64,000 nucleotides of DNA from NCBI GenBank assembly GCA_040754475.1, contig JBFMCN010000036.1, forward strand, positions 1 through 64,000, in the 5' to 3' direction. This document shows, piece by piece, positions 43,156 through 52,718 of the stretch (within the stretch, counting starts at the first letter, position 1; each line of letters opens with the position of its first letter). The notes beneath the pieces were generated by a model. The model made no database searches, was not told the origin of the DNA, and was given only the letters and a program-made list of their open reading frames with translations. This DNA is from JAJPHY01 sp040754475. Its GTDB lineage: Bacteria > Actinomycetota > UBA4738 > HRBIN12. Made by a program: the position numbers and the translations under genes.

Positions 43156-43239
43156 GGCGCGTACCTCAGTGGGCTTCCCGGAGCGCGATCCGGCCGCCGC
43201 GTCGAGCAGCGCGGCTGAGCCCCTTCTCGGACTGGGCCG

Positions 43240-44568
43240 CTAGAGGATCGGCAGGTAGCGTTCCAGCTCGTAGGGGGTGACGTGGGACTTGTACCCATCC
43301 CACTCCTCCCGTTTGTTGCGGATCAGGAACTCGTGGACGTGGTCCCCCAGAGCATCTCGAAGGACCTTGGACTCGTCCGCCAGGTGGATTGCCTCGACCA
43401 GGTCCTCGGGCAGGGAGCAGATGCCGGCCGCCCGTCTCTCCTCCTCCGTCATCTCGTAGATGTTGTTCGAGGCCTCGGGGGGCAGCTGATAGTCGCCCTC
43501 GATGCCGGCGAGGCCGGCGGAGAGCATGGCAGCGAACGCCAGGTACGGGTTGCACGCGGGGTCGGGGGAGCGGTACTCGATCCGCGTCGCGGTCTCCTTG
43601 CCGGGCTTGTACATCGGCACGCGGACCAGCGCGGAGCGATTCCGCCGGGCCCAGCAGACGTAGACCGGCGCCTCGTAGCCGGGGACAAGGCGCTTGTACG
43701 AGTTCACCCACTGGTTCGTCACGAGCGTGATCTCGGGGGCATGACGTAGGATCCCTGCGATGTACTGCTTCGCGATCCTCGATAGGTGATACTCATCGCT
43801 CCTTTCGAAGAACGCGTTTCGGTCGCCTGAGAACAGCGACTGATGCGTGTGCATCCCGCTCCCGTTCACGCCCGACACGGGCTTCGGCATGAAGGTCGCG
43901 TAGATCCCAAACTCCTGAGCGACCTCCTTCACCGTGAGGCGATAGGTCATGACGCTGTCCGCCATCGTGAGGGCGTCCGTGTAGCGGAGGTCGATCTCGT
44001 GCTGGGACGGCGCCACCTCGTGGTGGACGTACTCGACCGGGATGCCCATGGACTCGAGGTACGTGACCGTCCGCTTCCGCCAGTCGGTCGCGACGTCCAG
44101 GGGCGTCTCGTCGAAGTACCCGCCGTGGTCCAGGAACTGCGGCTGATCGAGGCTGCGGAAGTAGAAGTACTCGAGCTCCGGTCCGACGTAGAAGGTGTAG
44201 CCCAGGTCGGCGGCTCGCTTGAGCTGGCGTTTCAGAACGTGCCGCGGATCGCCTTCGAAGGGCGTGCCGTCGGTGTTGAGGACGTCGCAGAACATCCTCG
44301 CGACCTGCGCCTCCGCCTTCCAGGGGATCAGCTGGAACGTCAAGGGATCGGGCAGCGCGACCATGTCTGACTCCTCGATCCGGGCGAATCCGTCGATCGA
44401 CGAGCCGTCGAACCCCATGCCCTCGGCGAATGCGCCCTCCAGCTCCTGCGAAGTGATCGTGAACGACTTGAGGAACCCGAGGACGTCGGTGAACCAGAGC
44501 CGGACGAAACGGATGCCGTGCTCTTCCACTGTGCGCAACACGTACTCAGCTTCTGCGGTGAGTGCCAT
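43240..44568 (-). CDS. Glutamine synthetase, type I without adenylylation-loop signature
   Basis: The 442-residue enzyme condenses glutamate and ammonia with ATP. It shows GFDGSSIDGF, VGPELEYFYF, VEYVHHEVAPSQHEIDLRY, NGSGMHTHQSL and NRSALVRVPMY, all active-site segments. The region that carries the adenylylated Tyr in the beta subtype reads NNIYEMTEEERRAAGICSLP rather than NLYDLPPEE. It is shorter than GlnA at 52719, so it is probably an alpha-like (unadenylylated) paralogue. The ATG at 44568 was used. It is followed by the unknown helical gene and nadE. Confidence 0.93.
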   Translation of the reverse strand: MALTAEAEYVLRTVEEHGIRFVRLWFTDVLGFLKSFTITSQELEGAFAEGMGFDGSSIDGFARIEESDMVALPDPLTFQLIPWKAEAQVARMFCDVLNTDGTPFEGDPRHVLKRQLKRAADLGYTFYVGPELEYFYFRSLDQPQFLDHGGYFDETPLDVATDWRKRTVTYLESMGIPVEYVHHEVAPSQHEIDLRYTDALTMADSVMTYRLTVKEVAQEFGIYATFMPKPVSGVNGSGMHTHQSLFSGDRNAFFERSDEYHLSRIAKQYIAGILRHAPEITLVTNQWVNSYKRLVPGYEAPVYVCWARRNRSALVRVPMYKPGKETATRIEYRSPDPACNPYLAFAAMLSAGLAGIEGDYQLPPEASNNIYEMTEEERRAAGICSLPEDLVEAIHLADESKVLRDALGDHVHEFLIRNKREEWDGYKSHVTPYELERYLPIL

Positions 44569-44642
44569 GGCCCGCAGGCTACTACGCTGCGTGGCCGCGC
44601 GCAGTTACGGGGTCGTTAAGTCTCCGGCCCTGAGCCCGGGCG

Positions 44643-44648
44643 TAGGCT
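44643..44648 (+). promoter_or_regulatory. -10 box (TAGGCT) of a leaderless transcript
   Basis: TAGGCT ends seven bases before the ATG at 44655, placing the predicted +1 exactly on the A of the start codon. No ribosome binding site is present. Confidence 0.55.
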
Positions 44649-44654
44649 GGCGAT

Positions 44655-44900
44655 ATGGACGAGGAAAGGCGGTCGGGCATGCACGTCGCCGTCGCCGGCT
44701 GGATCGTGATCTTTGGAATCCTCTTCGTGTGGCAGGGGCTCGGGATGGCGAAGGGCCCGCCCTGGCTGACGGTCTCGGACATGCTCCGCTCATTCATGCG
44801 TCCGCTGGTGGGCAGGTGGGTGCTGTTCGCGCTTTGGCTGTGGCTTGGATGGCATCTGTTCGTCCGGGGCTGGGAGTTCTTCTTGCGCGGGCGGCCGTGA
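44655..44900 (+). CDS. Small two-helix membrane protein
   Basis: The 81-residue product starts MDEERRSG and has two predicted transmembrane helices (about residues 10-28, VAVAGWIVIFGILFVWQG, and 56-75), with a Trp-rich second helix (LFALWLWLGWHLF). It is probably leaderless. The next membrane-protein gene overlaps its stop (TGATG). No function can be assigned. It resembles the many small actinobacterial membrane proteins of unknown role. Confidence 0.68.
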   Translation: MDEERRSGMHVAVAGWIVIFGILFVWQGLGMAKGPPWLTVSDMLRSFMRPLVGRWVLFALWLWLGWHLFVRGWEFFLRGRP

Positions 44901-45238
44901 TGCTCCGGCAGGTCGTCGTACCCGTGCTCGCCGCATATCTGCTGTGTGTCGCGCTTGTCCTGTTCGGGGCGCGTCATCCGGTGAGGCGGCCGGGCTTCGG
45001 GGCGCCAGCCTTGACGCGGGACCGTCTGCCCGGCTTGCTTCGATACCTTGCGCGGCTCGAGATCGGAGGCTACGCGGTCCTCCTCCTCATCATTGCCGTC
45101 TTCAGCGTGCTGATCGTCGGCGACCGGGAAGCCCTTTGGAGCGCGACGTGGAGCGGGGCCTTCCTGCTCCTCGTTGCGACGCCCGTGTTCGTCGCGCTCT
45201 CGGCGTTGGCGGGGCGGCAGAATCACCGTTCGATCTGA
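44900..45238 (+). CDS. Membrane protein of unknown function
   Basis: The 112-residue product has three predicted membrane helices (about residues 5-22, 53-72 and 85-105) with basic loops (RHPVRRPGF). The ATG overlaps the preceding stop. It forms a two-gene membrane unit between glutamine synthetase and glnE, transcribed divergently from the former. No family was recognised. Confidence 0.65.
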   Translation: MLRQVVVPVLAAYLLCVALVLFGARHPVRRPGFGAPALTRDRLPGLLRYLARLEIGGYAVLLLIIAVFSVLIVGDREALWSATWSGAFLLLVATPVFVALSALAGRQNHRSI

Positions 45239-45259
45239 CGGGGTTCGGGGTGAAGCGGG

Positions 45260-45265
45260 CATGAT
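45260..45265 (+). promoter_or_regulatory. -10-like box (CATGAT) before glnE
   Basis: CATGAT is a weaker match to TANNNT. It predicts +1 at 45272, exactly the GTG of glnE. Confidence 0.3.
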
Positions 45266-45271
45266 GGGTCC

Positions 45272-47920
45272 GTGATCATGTCGGAGACGCTCAGGCGAGC
45301 GCTGGCCGAGGCGCCCGATCCGGAACTTGCGAGCTTGGCGGTATCTCGAGTGGGTGAGGACCCACGTGCGTACGAGGTTCTCATGCGCGAGGGCGTGCTG
45401 CCGCTGGCCGTCCAACTGCTCGGGTTCTCGACCGCGGCTGCGGACTTCCTCGTAGCACACCCCGATGAAGCGGGGGCCCTCGTGGACGTGCGCCCGCGCC
45501 TGCTGCCACAGCTCGCCGCCGAGCTCCGTGGCGACGTGGATCGGCTGGGCTTCGTTGCCGGCCTCCGCCTGTTCCGTCGGCGGGCGATGCTTCGGGTCGC
45601 CGCGCGCGATCTCGCCGGGGCGCGTTTCGAGGAGATCGTCGAGGAGATCAGCGATGTCGCGGAGGTCTGCCTGGATGAAGCGTGCCGGAGCGTGGCGGCC
45701 CTTGGGCTTGCGGTGGTGGGGCTGGGGAAGCTGGGCGGTAGGGAGCTCAACTACGCATCGGACGTTGACGTCGTCTTCCTCCACGAGGGGAGTGGGGGCA
45801 CGCGACAGGAGGAGGCTGGGCACGCGGTCGAGGAGATGATCAGGCTCCTGTCCGAGCCGACGTCCGAGGGCATCGCGCTCCGCGTCGATACCGCCCTTCG
45901 GCCGGGTGGCTACGGGTCCCCGCTCGCTCGGTCGCTCGATGCGATGCGTGAGTACTACGCGAGCCAGGCCGCGACATGGGAGCGGCAGGCACTCATCAAG
46001 GCGAGGCCAATCGCCGGCGACCGCTTCCTCGGCGAGGCGTTCGTCGAGATGGTCGCGCCGTTCGTCTACCCGGCGGAGCTCGCACCCGAGGCGATCAACG
46101 AAGTGCGCCGGGTGAAGGTAAGGCTGGAGGAGTACGTGCGCGCTCGCGGCAAAGCCGATATCGAGGTCAAACGCGGGTGGGGAGGGATCCGCGACGTCGA
46201 GTTCGCGGTGCAGCTCCTTCAGATCGTCCACGGCCGGCGAGACGAGCGCCTGCGTCAGCCGAACACTCTCCGCGCCCTCGCGACGCTTGCCGAGGAGGGG
46301 TATGTCGCCGAGTCCGATGCCGAGGCGCTGGCTGGTGCATATCGATTTCTGAGGACCCTCGAGCACCGGTTGCAGATGGTTCGGGACCTCCAGACCCATG
46401 AGCTACCTGCCGACAGCGCGTCTCGCCGCCGTCTCGCGCGCTCGCTGGGGCTGGAGGGGCCGGAGGCTCTGCAGGCCGAGTATGAGCGCAAGACGACTCT
46501 CGTTCGGGGGCTGCACGAACGCCTCTTCTATCGACCTCTCCTGGAGGCCTTCGCAGGTCCAAGGTTGCCGCGACCCGGCGTCGAGCGGGAGGCGACCGAG
46601 GAGCTGCTCGCGGGGCTCGGGTTTCGTCGGCCCTCGGCCGCCTACGAGGTCCTGGACAGGCTGGTCGACCCATCGACGCGCCTCGGGAAAGTGCTTGCCC
46701 ACGTGTTCCCGGTTATGGCACCGGCGCTTGCCCTGGCGTCGAATCCCGATGCGGCGCTCGTACGGCTCGAGCGCGTTACGGAGGCGCTCGAGGACGGTCG
46801 AGACGTCGCAGATGCCCTCGCGACCGATCCGGGAGCGGCTCGGCGACTGGCCAACACCGTGTCGGCGAGCTCATTCGCCACCGATCTCCTCGTGTCGCGG
46901 CCGGCTCGAGTGCTCTCGCTGGAGGAGCGCGCCGAAGACGTGGACGCCGCAGGAGCGCTCGTGTCGGTCGTCGGCCGGTGGGCGGCCCGCGAGCTTGATC
47001 CGAGGGATAGCGGCCGGGCGCTCGCGGCCGTGGCCGATCGCGTCGTGCGCGAGGCAGTCGAGGCCGCCGAGGCCGATCTCTCGTTCGCGGTGATCGGCCT
47101 GGGCAAGCTCGGCGCGGAGGAGCTGAACTTCGCATCGGACCTCGACGTGGTGTTCGTCTACGAAGGTGAGGGACCCGACGATTTCCGACGGGCCGCCGAC
47201 GTTGGCGAACGCGTGCTGGCCGGGATCCGCGACGCAGGGTGGGAGCCCGACGCTCGCCTACGCCCCGAGGGACGGGCGGGACCCCTCGCACGCTCGTTCA
47301 CGGCGTTCGTCGAATACTGGCAGCGGTACGCGCAGACCTGGGAGTTTCAGACGCTGCTCCGCGCGCGGTTCGTCGCGGGGGATGAGGCGCTCGGGCAACG
47401 CTTCTGCTCGTTCGCTGAGCGCTTCGCATACCCGGAGCGGCTGTCGATCGATCAGGTGGCGGAGATTCGCCGCATGCGCGAGCGTATCGAGCGCGAACGC
47501 GTCGGGCCGGTCGACGCCGGAACGTTCCACTTCAAGCTCGGATACGGTTCGCTTGCCGATGTGCAGTTCGCAGTGGAGCTATCACTGATGCGGCACGGTA
47601 TCGAGTTCCCAGAGGTCCGAGCAAGGAGCACGCTGGACGCGGTCGAGAGGCTGGCCCGAACGCGGCTCATGGAGGACAGCGTGGCCATGGCACTCGCCGA
47701 GGCGTTCGTGTTCCTCTCCGATGTCAAGAACGCGCTCGAAGTCGATCGGCGCGTGCACGCGGAGTCTGTTCCGCCCTCACCGGAGGAGCAGACGGCGCTC
47801 GCGCGGAGGCTCGGCTACGAGGAGTACCCGCGGCAGAGCTTCCTCGAGGACTACCGGAGGATCGCGCGGCGCGCACGTCGCGCGATGGAGCGCGTCTTCG
47901 CCGAGATCGACGAGCCCTGA
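45272..47920 (+). CDS. glnE: Bifunctional glutamine synthetase adenylyltransferase/deadenylase
   Basis: GlnE adenylylates and deadenylylates glutamine synthetase to switch it off and on with nitrogen status. The 882-residue product has two nucleotidyltransferase domains, each with its own signature: GLGKLGGRELNYASDVDVVF near residue 150 and GLGKLGAEELNFASDLDVVF near residue 610. Each is followed by a helical domain (with KRGWGGIRDVEFAVQLLQ in the first). Either GTG 45272 or ATG 45278 could start it. The likely substrate is GlnA at 52719, which has the matching Tyr loop. No glnB or glnK is in the window. Confidence 0.95.
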   Translation: MIMSETLRRALAEAPDPELASLAVSRVGEDPRAYEVLMREGVLPLAVQLLGFSTAAADFLVAHPDEAGALVDVRPRLLPQLAAELRGDVDRLGFVAGLRLFRRRAMLRVAARDLAGARFEEIVEEISDVAEVCLDEACRSVAALGLAVVGLGKLGGRELNYASDVDVVFLHEGSGGTRQEEAGHAVEEMIRLLSEPTSEGIALRVDTALRPGGYGSPLARSLDAMREYYASQAATWERQALIKARPIAGDRFLGEAFVEMVAPFVYPAELAPEAINEVRRVKVRLEEYVRARGKADIEVKRGWGGIRDVEFAVQLLQIVHGRRDERLRQPNTLRALATLAEEGYVAESDAEALAGAYRFLRTLEHRLQMVRDLQTHELPADSASRRRLARSLGLEGPEALQAEYERKTTLVRGLHERLFYRPLLEAFAGPRLPRPGVEREATEELLAGLGFRRPSAAYEVLDRLVDPSTRLGKVLAHVFPVMAPALALASNPDAALVRLERVTEALEDGRDVADALATDPGAARRLANTVSASSFATDLLVSRPARVLSLEERAEDVDAAGALVSVVGRWAARELDPRDSGRALAAVADRVVREAVEAAEADLSFAVIGLGKLGAEELNFASDLDVVFVYEGEGPDDFRRAADVGERVLAGIRDAGWEPDARLRPEGRAGPLARSFTAFVEYWQRYAQTWEFQTLLRARFVAGDEALGQRFCSFAERFAYPERLSIDQVAEIRRMRERIERERVGPVDAGTFHFKLGYGSLADVQFAVELSLMRHGIEFPEVRARSTLDAVERLARTRLMEDSVAMALAEAFVFLSDVKNALEVDRRVHAESVPPSPEEQTALARRLGYEEYPRQSFLEDYRRIARRARRAMERVFAEIDEP

Positions 47921-47926
47921 GACCGG

Positions 47927-49147
47927 TCAGGCCGGGCGGCCAGCCTCGTCGAGCACGCCGAGGACTCGCTCGAGCGCCCAGTCCAGGTCCTCCTCGCTGA
48001 TCACGAGGGGTGGAGCCAGGCGGATCGTGGTCTCGTGCGTGTCCTTTGCCAGGACACCTCGCCCGAGCAAGGTCTCGCAGTGGGCGCGCGCCGGGACGGC
48101 TTCGGGCGCGATCTCGATCCCCGCCCACAGTCCGCGGCCCCGGACCTCGGTGACCGCCGCAAGCCCAGCCTCGCGGAGCGTCCTCAGCATGTGCTCGCCG
48201 AGCTTCTTCGATCGCTCCTGAAGCTCACCGGTCTTCACGATCTCCACCACTTCGCGCCCGATCGCGCAGGCGAAGGGGTTCCCACCGAAGGTGGACCCGT
48301 GGGTCCCCGGCGTGAGGACGCCGAGGACGTCCGAGTTCGCAACGACGGCCGAGAGCGGCACGATCCCGCCCCCGAGGGCCTTGCCGAGGATGTACACGTC
48401 CGGCACGACGTCCTCGTGCTCACAGGCGAACGTCGAGCCTGTGCGACCGAGGGCGGTCTGGATCTCGTCGGCGATCATCAGAACGCCGTGCCGGGTGCAT
48501 GCCTCACGGACCTCCCGTAGGTAGCCGTCGGGGGGGACGATGACGCCCGCCTCGCCCTGGATGGGCTCGACGAGGAAGGCGACGACGTCGTCGTCGATCA
48601 CTGCTTCGAACGCTTGGGAATCCCCGTACGGGACCGTTACGAATCCGGGCATGAACGGGCCGAATCCCCGCTTGGCCAAGGGGTCGGTCGAGAAGCTGAT
48701 GATCGTCGTCGTTCGGCCGTGGAAGTTCCGCTCGCAGGTGACGATCTTCGCCCGGCCGTCGGGGACGCCCTTCTTCTCGTGGCCCCACTTGCGCGCGGTC
48801 TTGATCGCGGTCTCGACGCCCTCGGCGCCGGAGTTCATGGGCAGGACCATCTCCTTCCCGCAGAGATCCGCGAGGTCGCGGATGAACGGTCCGATCTGGT
48901 CGTTGTGGAACGCGCGGCTCGTGAGCGTGAGCCGGTCCAACTGGGCCTTGGCTGCCTGGACGATGGCCGGGTGCCGGTGCCCGAGATTCATAGCGGAGTA
49001 GGCGGACAGCATGTCGAGATAGCGTTTGCCCTCGACGTCGGTGACCCAGGCGCCCTCTCCGGTCGCGACCACCACGGGAAGCGGGTAGTAGTTGGGCGCC
49101 GAGTACCTCTCGACGAGCTCGATCTCCTGCCGCGCCAGATCCGCCAT
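47927..49147 (-). CDS. rocD: Ornithine aminotransferase
   Basis: RocD transfers the delta-amino group of ornithine to 2-oxoglutarate, giving glutamate semialdehyde, which cyclises to pyrroline-5-carboxylate. The 406-residue class III PLP enzyme starts with YSAPNYYPLPVVVATGEGA and LSAYSAMNLGHRHP, characteristic of RocD rather than ArgD. It has LPMNSGAEGVETAIK, NFHGRTT, ADEIQTALGRTG and the PLP lysine in YILGKALGGGIVP. The ATG follows AAGGAGG. It converges with glnE. Its product links to ProC at the right end of the window. Confidence 0.92.
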   Translation of the reverse strand: MADLARQEIELVERYSAPNYYPLPVVVATGEGAWVTDVEGKRYLDMLSAYSAMNLGHRHPAIVQAAKAQLDRLTLTSRAFHNDQIGPFIRDLADLCGKEMVLPMNSGAEGVETAIKTARKWGHEKKGVPDGRAKIVTCERNFHGRTTTIISFSTDPLAKRGFGPFMPGFVTVPYGDSQAFEAVIDDDVVAFLVEPIQGEAGVIVPPDGYLREVREACTRHGVLMIADEIQTALGRTGSTFACEHEDVVPDVYILGKALGGGIVPLSAVVANSDVLGVLTPGTHGSTFGGNPFACAIGREVVEIVKTGELQERSKKLGEHMLRTLREAGLAAVTEVRGRGLWAGIEIAPEAVPARAHCETLLGRGVLAKDTHETTIRLAPPLVISEEDLDWALERVLGVLDEAGRPA

Positions 49148-49209
49148 GGGAAGCCTCCTTGCTCGCTCTGCCAGCCATCATACGGGGGGCGGGCGGTGCC
49201 CTCTCCGGG

Positions 49210-50103
49210 TCAGATGCCGTCGATCGCGCGCGGCTCCAGGCGAGGCCCGAACGCCGGGGCCCGGGCCCCGCTGACGCGCAGGAGGCGCTGGACACGACCG
49301 CGGTGCGGGCGGTACGGCTCGAGCAGCTCGAGCATCCGCGCGTCGGTGCCACGCGCCTCGCCGGCCAGGATCCAGCTGACGACGTGTGGCAGGTGGAAGT
49401 CGCCCACCGAAACGGCGTCTGCGTCGCCGAGCGCGACCCGCGACACCTCCGCGATCGTCCAGGATCCGATGCCCGGGAACGAGGCCAGACGGGCGCGGGC
49501 CTCCTCGAGCCGCAGCGCCCCATCGTCGAGCCAAGACGCTCTTGCACAGACCGCGCGAAGGGTCTCGGCGCGTCGGCGCTCGATCCCGAACGGATGGAAC
49601 GCGAAGTAGGGGAGCTCGGCAACCCGTGCCGGATCCGGCGGAAGGGAAAGCCCGGCGGGGCCCGGCGCCGGCTCGGCCAGGGTCCTCGCAAGGCGTCCGT
49701 AGGCGCGGTGGGCGTCGGAGGCTGTGACCTTCTGCTCAAGGATCACCGGTATCAGGGCCTCGGTCACGAGTCCCGTACGAGGGATCCGGAGGCCCGGATG
49801 CCGTCGCCGGAGGTCGCAGATCGGCCCCGGCGGCGGATCGAAGCCGGTGTCGTCGTCGAGCGCCCCACACCACGCCGGCGCGTGCTCCCAGAACCACTCC
49901 GCGCCCGGGCCCCACGTTTCGATCTCGACACCGCGGTCTGTTGCCGTCAGGTGTGCCGTGACCGGGCCGCACGGTGTCCTCGACGCGCGCCACAGGTCGG
50001 TCGAGCCGAGAAGCGTCGCCGGATCGCCCTGGCCGTGCTTGAGGGGAGCGAGCGTTCTAGCGATATCGATCGGGGATGGGATCGGGATGAACCGGGACAC
50101 CAC
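49210..50103 (-). CDS. AlkA-like DNA-3-methyladenine glycosylase
   Basis: The 297-residue product has an HhH-GPD base-excision domain. The helix-hairpin-helix is FPGIGSWTIAEVSRVALGD, followed by VSVGDFHLPH with the catalytic Asp. VILEQKVTASDAHRAYGRL is the upstream helix of the family. AlkA enzymes remove alkylated purines from DNA. The N-terminal about 95 residues are less conserved. It stands alone between rocD and the ABC transporter. Confidence 0.85.
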   Translation of the reverse strand: MVSRFIPIPSPIDIARTLAPLKHGQGDPATLLGSTDLWRASRTPCGPVTAHLTATDRGVEIETWGPGAEWFWEHAPAWCGALDDDTGFDPPPGPICDLRRRHPGLRIPRTGLVTEALIPVILEQKVTASDAHRAYGRLARTLAEPAPGPAGLSLPPDPARVAELPYFAFHPFGIERRRAETLRAVCARASWLDDGALRLEEARARLASFPGIGSWTIAEVSRVALGDADAVSVGDFHLPHVVSWILAGEARGTDARMLELLEPYRPHRGRVQRLLRVSGARAPAFGPRLEPRAIDGI

Positions 50104-50174
50104 GAACTGAGGCTACCTCGCCGCGCGGACGGTCCTAAGGTAGCTTCGCAACTACTCGAACCGGGCGGAGGGAT

Positions 50175-51077
50175 ATGGCGACGGCCATCCGCGCCGAGGG
50201 TCTCTCAAAGACCTTCGGCAAGACCGAGGCGCTCGTGTCTTTGAACCTCGAGGTGCCCGAGGGAGAGGTGCTCGGGTACCTAGGCCCGAACGGCGCCGGC
50301 AAGACCACGACGATCCGACTCTTCCTCGGCCTGATCCGGGCAACGGCCGGCCGGGCCGAGATCTTCGGTATCGACGCGCAGGCCGATCCAGTCGAGGCGC
50401 ACAAGCGCGTGGCGTACGTTCCGGGCGAGGCAAGCCTGTGGCCTGCGCTCACGGGGACGGAGACCCTGCACCTGCTCGGGCGTGTACAGGGGCGCGTCGA
50501 CACGGCCTACAGGGATCTTCTGATCGAGCGGTTCGAGTTCGATTCCTCCAAGAAGGTTCGTGCGCTCTCGAAGGGCAACCGGCAGAAGCTCATTCTGATC
50601 GCCGGCCTCATGACCCGGGCGGACCTCCTGCTGCTCGACGAGCCGACGGCCGGGCTGGACCCCCTCATGGAGCGTGCCTTCCGGGAGTGCGTCGAGGAGG
50701 CGCGCGGGCGCGGGCAGACTGTCTTCCTCTCCTCGCACATCCTGGCGGAGGTCGAAGCGGTCTGCGACCGTATCGCGATCCTGCGCGAGGGCCACCTCGT
50801 GGAGGTGGGAACGCTTGCCGAGATGCGTCACCTCTCTGCGCTCTCGGTCGAGGCCGAGCTCCACGGCTCCGTACCCGACCTGTCGAGCGTCCCCGGCGTG
50901 GCGGCCGTCGAGGTCGACGGCAACCGGGTTCGCTGCCAGGTGACGGGTTCGGTCGAGCCGCTGCTCCGCGTCCTCACCCGGGCCGGGGTGCGCCACCTCG
51001 TGAGCAGGGAGCCGTCGCTCGAGGAGCTCTTCCTGGCTCACTACGGCGCGGGGGAGGGATCGCCCGATGCGAAGTAG
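50175..51077 (+). CDS. ABC exporter ATP-binding protein
   Basis: The 300-residue ATPase of the drug/antibiotic-export type starts MATAIRAEGLSKTFGKTE. It has Walker A LGPNGAGKTTTIRLFLGL, the ABC signature LSKGNRQKLI (replacing LSGGQ), Walker B LLLLDEPTAGLDP and the switch His in FLSSHILAEVEAV. The C-terminal extension is typical of this branch. It overlaps the permease gene by 11 bases, so they form one transporter. Confidence 0.93.
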   Translation: MATAIRAEGLSKTFGKTEALVSLNLEVPEGEVLGYLGPNGAGKTTTIRLFLGLIRATAGRAEIFGIDAQADPVEAHKRVAYVPGEASLWPALTGTETLHLLGRVQGRVDTAYRDLLIERFEFDSSKKVRALSKGNRQKLILIAGLMTRADLLLLDEPTAGLDPLMERAFRECVEEARGRGQTVFLSSHILAEVEAVCDRIAILREGHLVEVGTLAEMRHLSALSVEAELHGSVPDLSSVPGVAAVEVDGNRVRCQVTGSVEPLLRVLTRAGVRHLVSREPSLEELFLAHYGAGEGSPDAK

Positions 51078-52701
51078 GGGCGTGTATGGCGAGAGGCGCG
51101 CCCGCCGGGTCGTGGCGGCCGCGACCGCCCGGTGGGCAGGTCGGCAGGGGTTGCTGTGGGGCCTACTGTTCGGGGCGACGATCGCGGCGTCCGCGAGCAC
51201 GTACTCCTCCAGCTACCCAACGGAGGCCGCGCGGGCGAAGATAGCGCTCGTCTTCGAGGGGAACACGGCGTGGGAGGCCCTGTTCGGCCCTATCCGCCAC
51301 CTCGACACCGTGGCCGGCTTCACCGCGTACAAGTCGGGCATGTTCACCGTCATCCTGGGAGGAATCTGGGGGCTGCTCGTCGCGACGCGCATGCTCCGCG
51401 GGGAAGAGGAGACCGGCCGGTGGGAGCTGTACGTCGCCGGCCACACGACTCGCGCCCGGGCCGCGGCCCAGGCCGCGATCGGGCTGGGCGTGGGGGTCAT
51501 CGCGCTCTGGGTTCCGACGGCGCTGCTCACCGCCGCCACCGGGGCGTCTGAGAACGTGGGGATCGGGCTCGGGGCGTCGCTGTTCTTCGCCACGTCGGTG
51601 GTGGCCGCGGCCGCGATGTTCATGGCGATCGGGCTATTCGTCGGTCAACTCGCCGCCACCAGGCACGACGCCAACCTGATCGGTGCCGCGGTGCTGGCCG
51701 GCTCCTACCTGGTCAGGATGGCCGCGGACTCCGACGCAACCCTCGCCTGGCTGCGGTGGGCGAGCCCGCTCGGCTGGATCGAAGAGCTCCGGCCGCTCAC
51801 CGGGTCAAGGCCGATCGCGCTCATCCCAATTGCCGTGCTCGTCCTCGGACTCTCGGTCGCCGCGGTGGCGGTGGCGAGCCGGCGGGACCTGGGCGCAAGC
51901 GCGCTCTCCAGTCGGGACGCGCCCAAGCCGCGAACGCTTCTGCTGGGCGGCCAGGCGGGCCTGACGATCCGACTCACGCGCTGGACGATCGTCGCCTGGG
52001 TGGCGGCTCTTACCGTGACCGGCCTCGTGCTGGGGCTTGTCGCCCAAGCGGCAGGGACGGCGCTGCGCGGAGCCCAGGGCCTGGAGGAGGCTATCCAGCG
52101 CCTGGGGGCGACCGGCGGTGGGGCGGCCGCGTACCTCGGTTTCGTATTCCTGCTGGCGGCTGGGCTGGTCGCGATCGCAGTCGCAGGCCAGGTCGCGGGG
52201 ATCCGCAACGAGGAGGCTTCGGGGCACCTTGAGAACCTGCTGGTCCGCCCGGTCGCCCGCTGGCGGTGGCTGGGGGTGCGCCTCGGGGTCGGTCTGGGGC
52301 TCGTTGTTCTGACGAGCGCCTTCGCGGGCGTCGCCGCCTGGGTCGGCGCCCTGAGCCAGCACGCCGGTGTCTCGTTCAGCGAGCTCCTGAAGGCCGGACT
52401 GAACGTCGTCCCGCCGGCCGTCTTCATCCTCGGGGTGGGAGCTCTCGCCTACGGCCTCTGGCCTCGCGGCGCGATCGGCGTCGCCTACGGCCTGGTCGTC
52501 TGGTCGTTCTTCGTCGAGATCATCTCCGCGGTGTTCGATTCCAACCATTGGCTGCGCGACACGTCGCCTCTTCTGCACATGGCCCCCGTGCCGGCCGCCG
52601 ATCCGAACGTGACCGCAGCGGTCTGGCTCTTGGTCCTCGGCCTGCTTGCCGCGGCCGTCGGGACCGCATCGTTCGGCAGGCGGGATCTGGTGGGCGCCTG
52701 A
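51067..52701 (+). CDS. ABC exporter permease (polyketide-antibiotic-exporter type)
   Basis: The 544-residue membrane protein has about 12 hydrophobic helices in two halves, each resembling a six-helix ABC-2 permease. The halves show GGIWGLLVATRMLRGEEETGRWELY and GIRNEEASGHLENLLVRP as coupling segments (in part: RGEEETGRWELYVAG and RNEEASGHLENLL). This is the architecture of actinobacterial exporters annotated for polyketide antibiotics. With the upstream ATPase it should form a full exporter. The substrate is unknown, and no biosynthetic cluster is next to it. Confidence 0.88.
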   Translation: MRSRGVYGERRARRVVAAATARWAGRQGLLWGLLFGATIAASASTYSSSYPTEAARAKIALVFEGNTAWEALFGPIRHLDTVAGFTAYKSGMFTVILGGIWGLLVATRMLRGEEETGRWELYVAGHTTRARAAAQAAIGLGVGVIALWVPTALLTAATGASENVGIGLGASLFFATSVVAAAAMFMAIGLFVGQLAATRHDANLIGAAVLAGSYLVRMAADSDATLAWLRWASPLGWIEELRPLTGSRPIALIPIAVLVLGLSVAAVAVASRRDLGASALSSRDAPKPRTLLLGGQAGLTIRLTRWTIVAWVAALTVTGLVLGLVAQAAGTALRGAQGLEEAIQRLGATGGGAAAYLGFVFLLAAGLVAIAVAGQVAGIRNEEASGHLENLLVRPVARWRWLGVRLGVGLGLVVLTSAFAGVAAWVGALSQHAGVSFSELLKAGLNVVPPAVFILGVGALAYGLWPRGAIGVAYGLVVWSFFVEIISAVFDSNHWLRDTSPLLHMAPVPAADPNVTAAVWLLVLGLLAAAVGTASFGRRDLVGA

Positions 52702-52718
52702 CCTCAGCCGTTCCCGGA

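Noticed and set aside
50175..52701. Antibiotic biosynthesis cluster around the ABC exporter
   Set aside because: The transporter is flanked by a DNA glycosylase and glnA; no biosynthetic enzymes are nearby.
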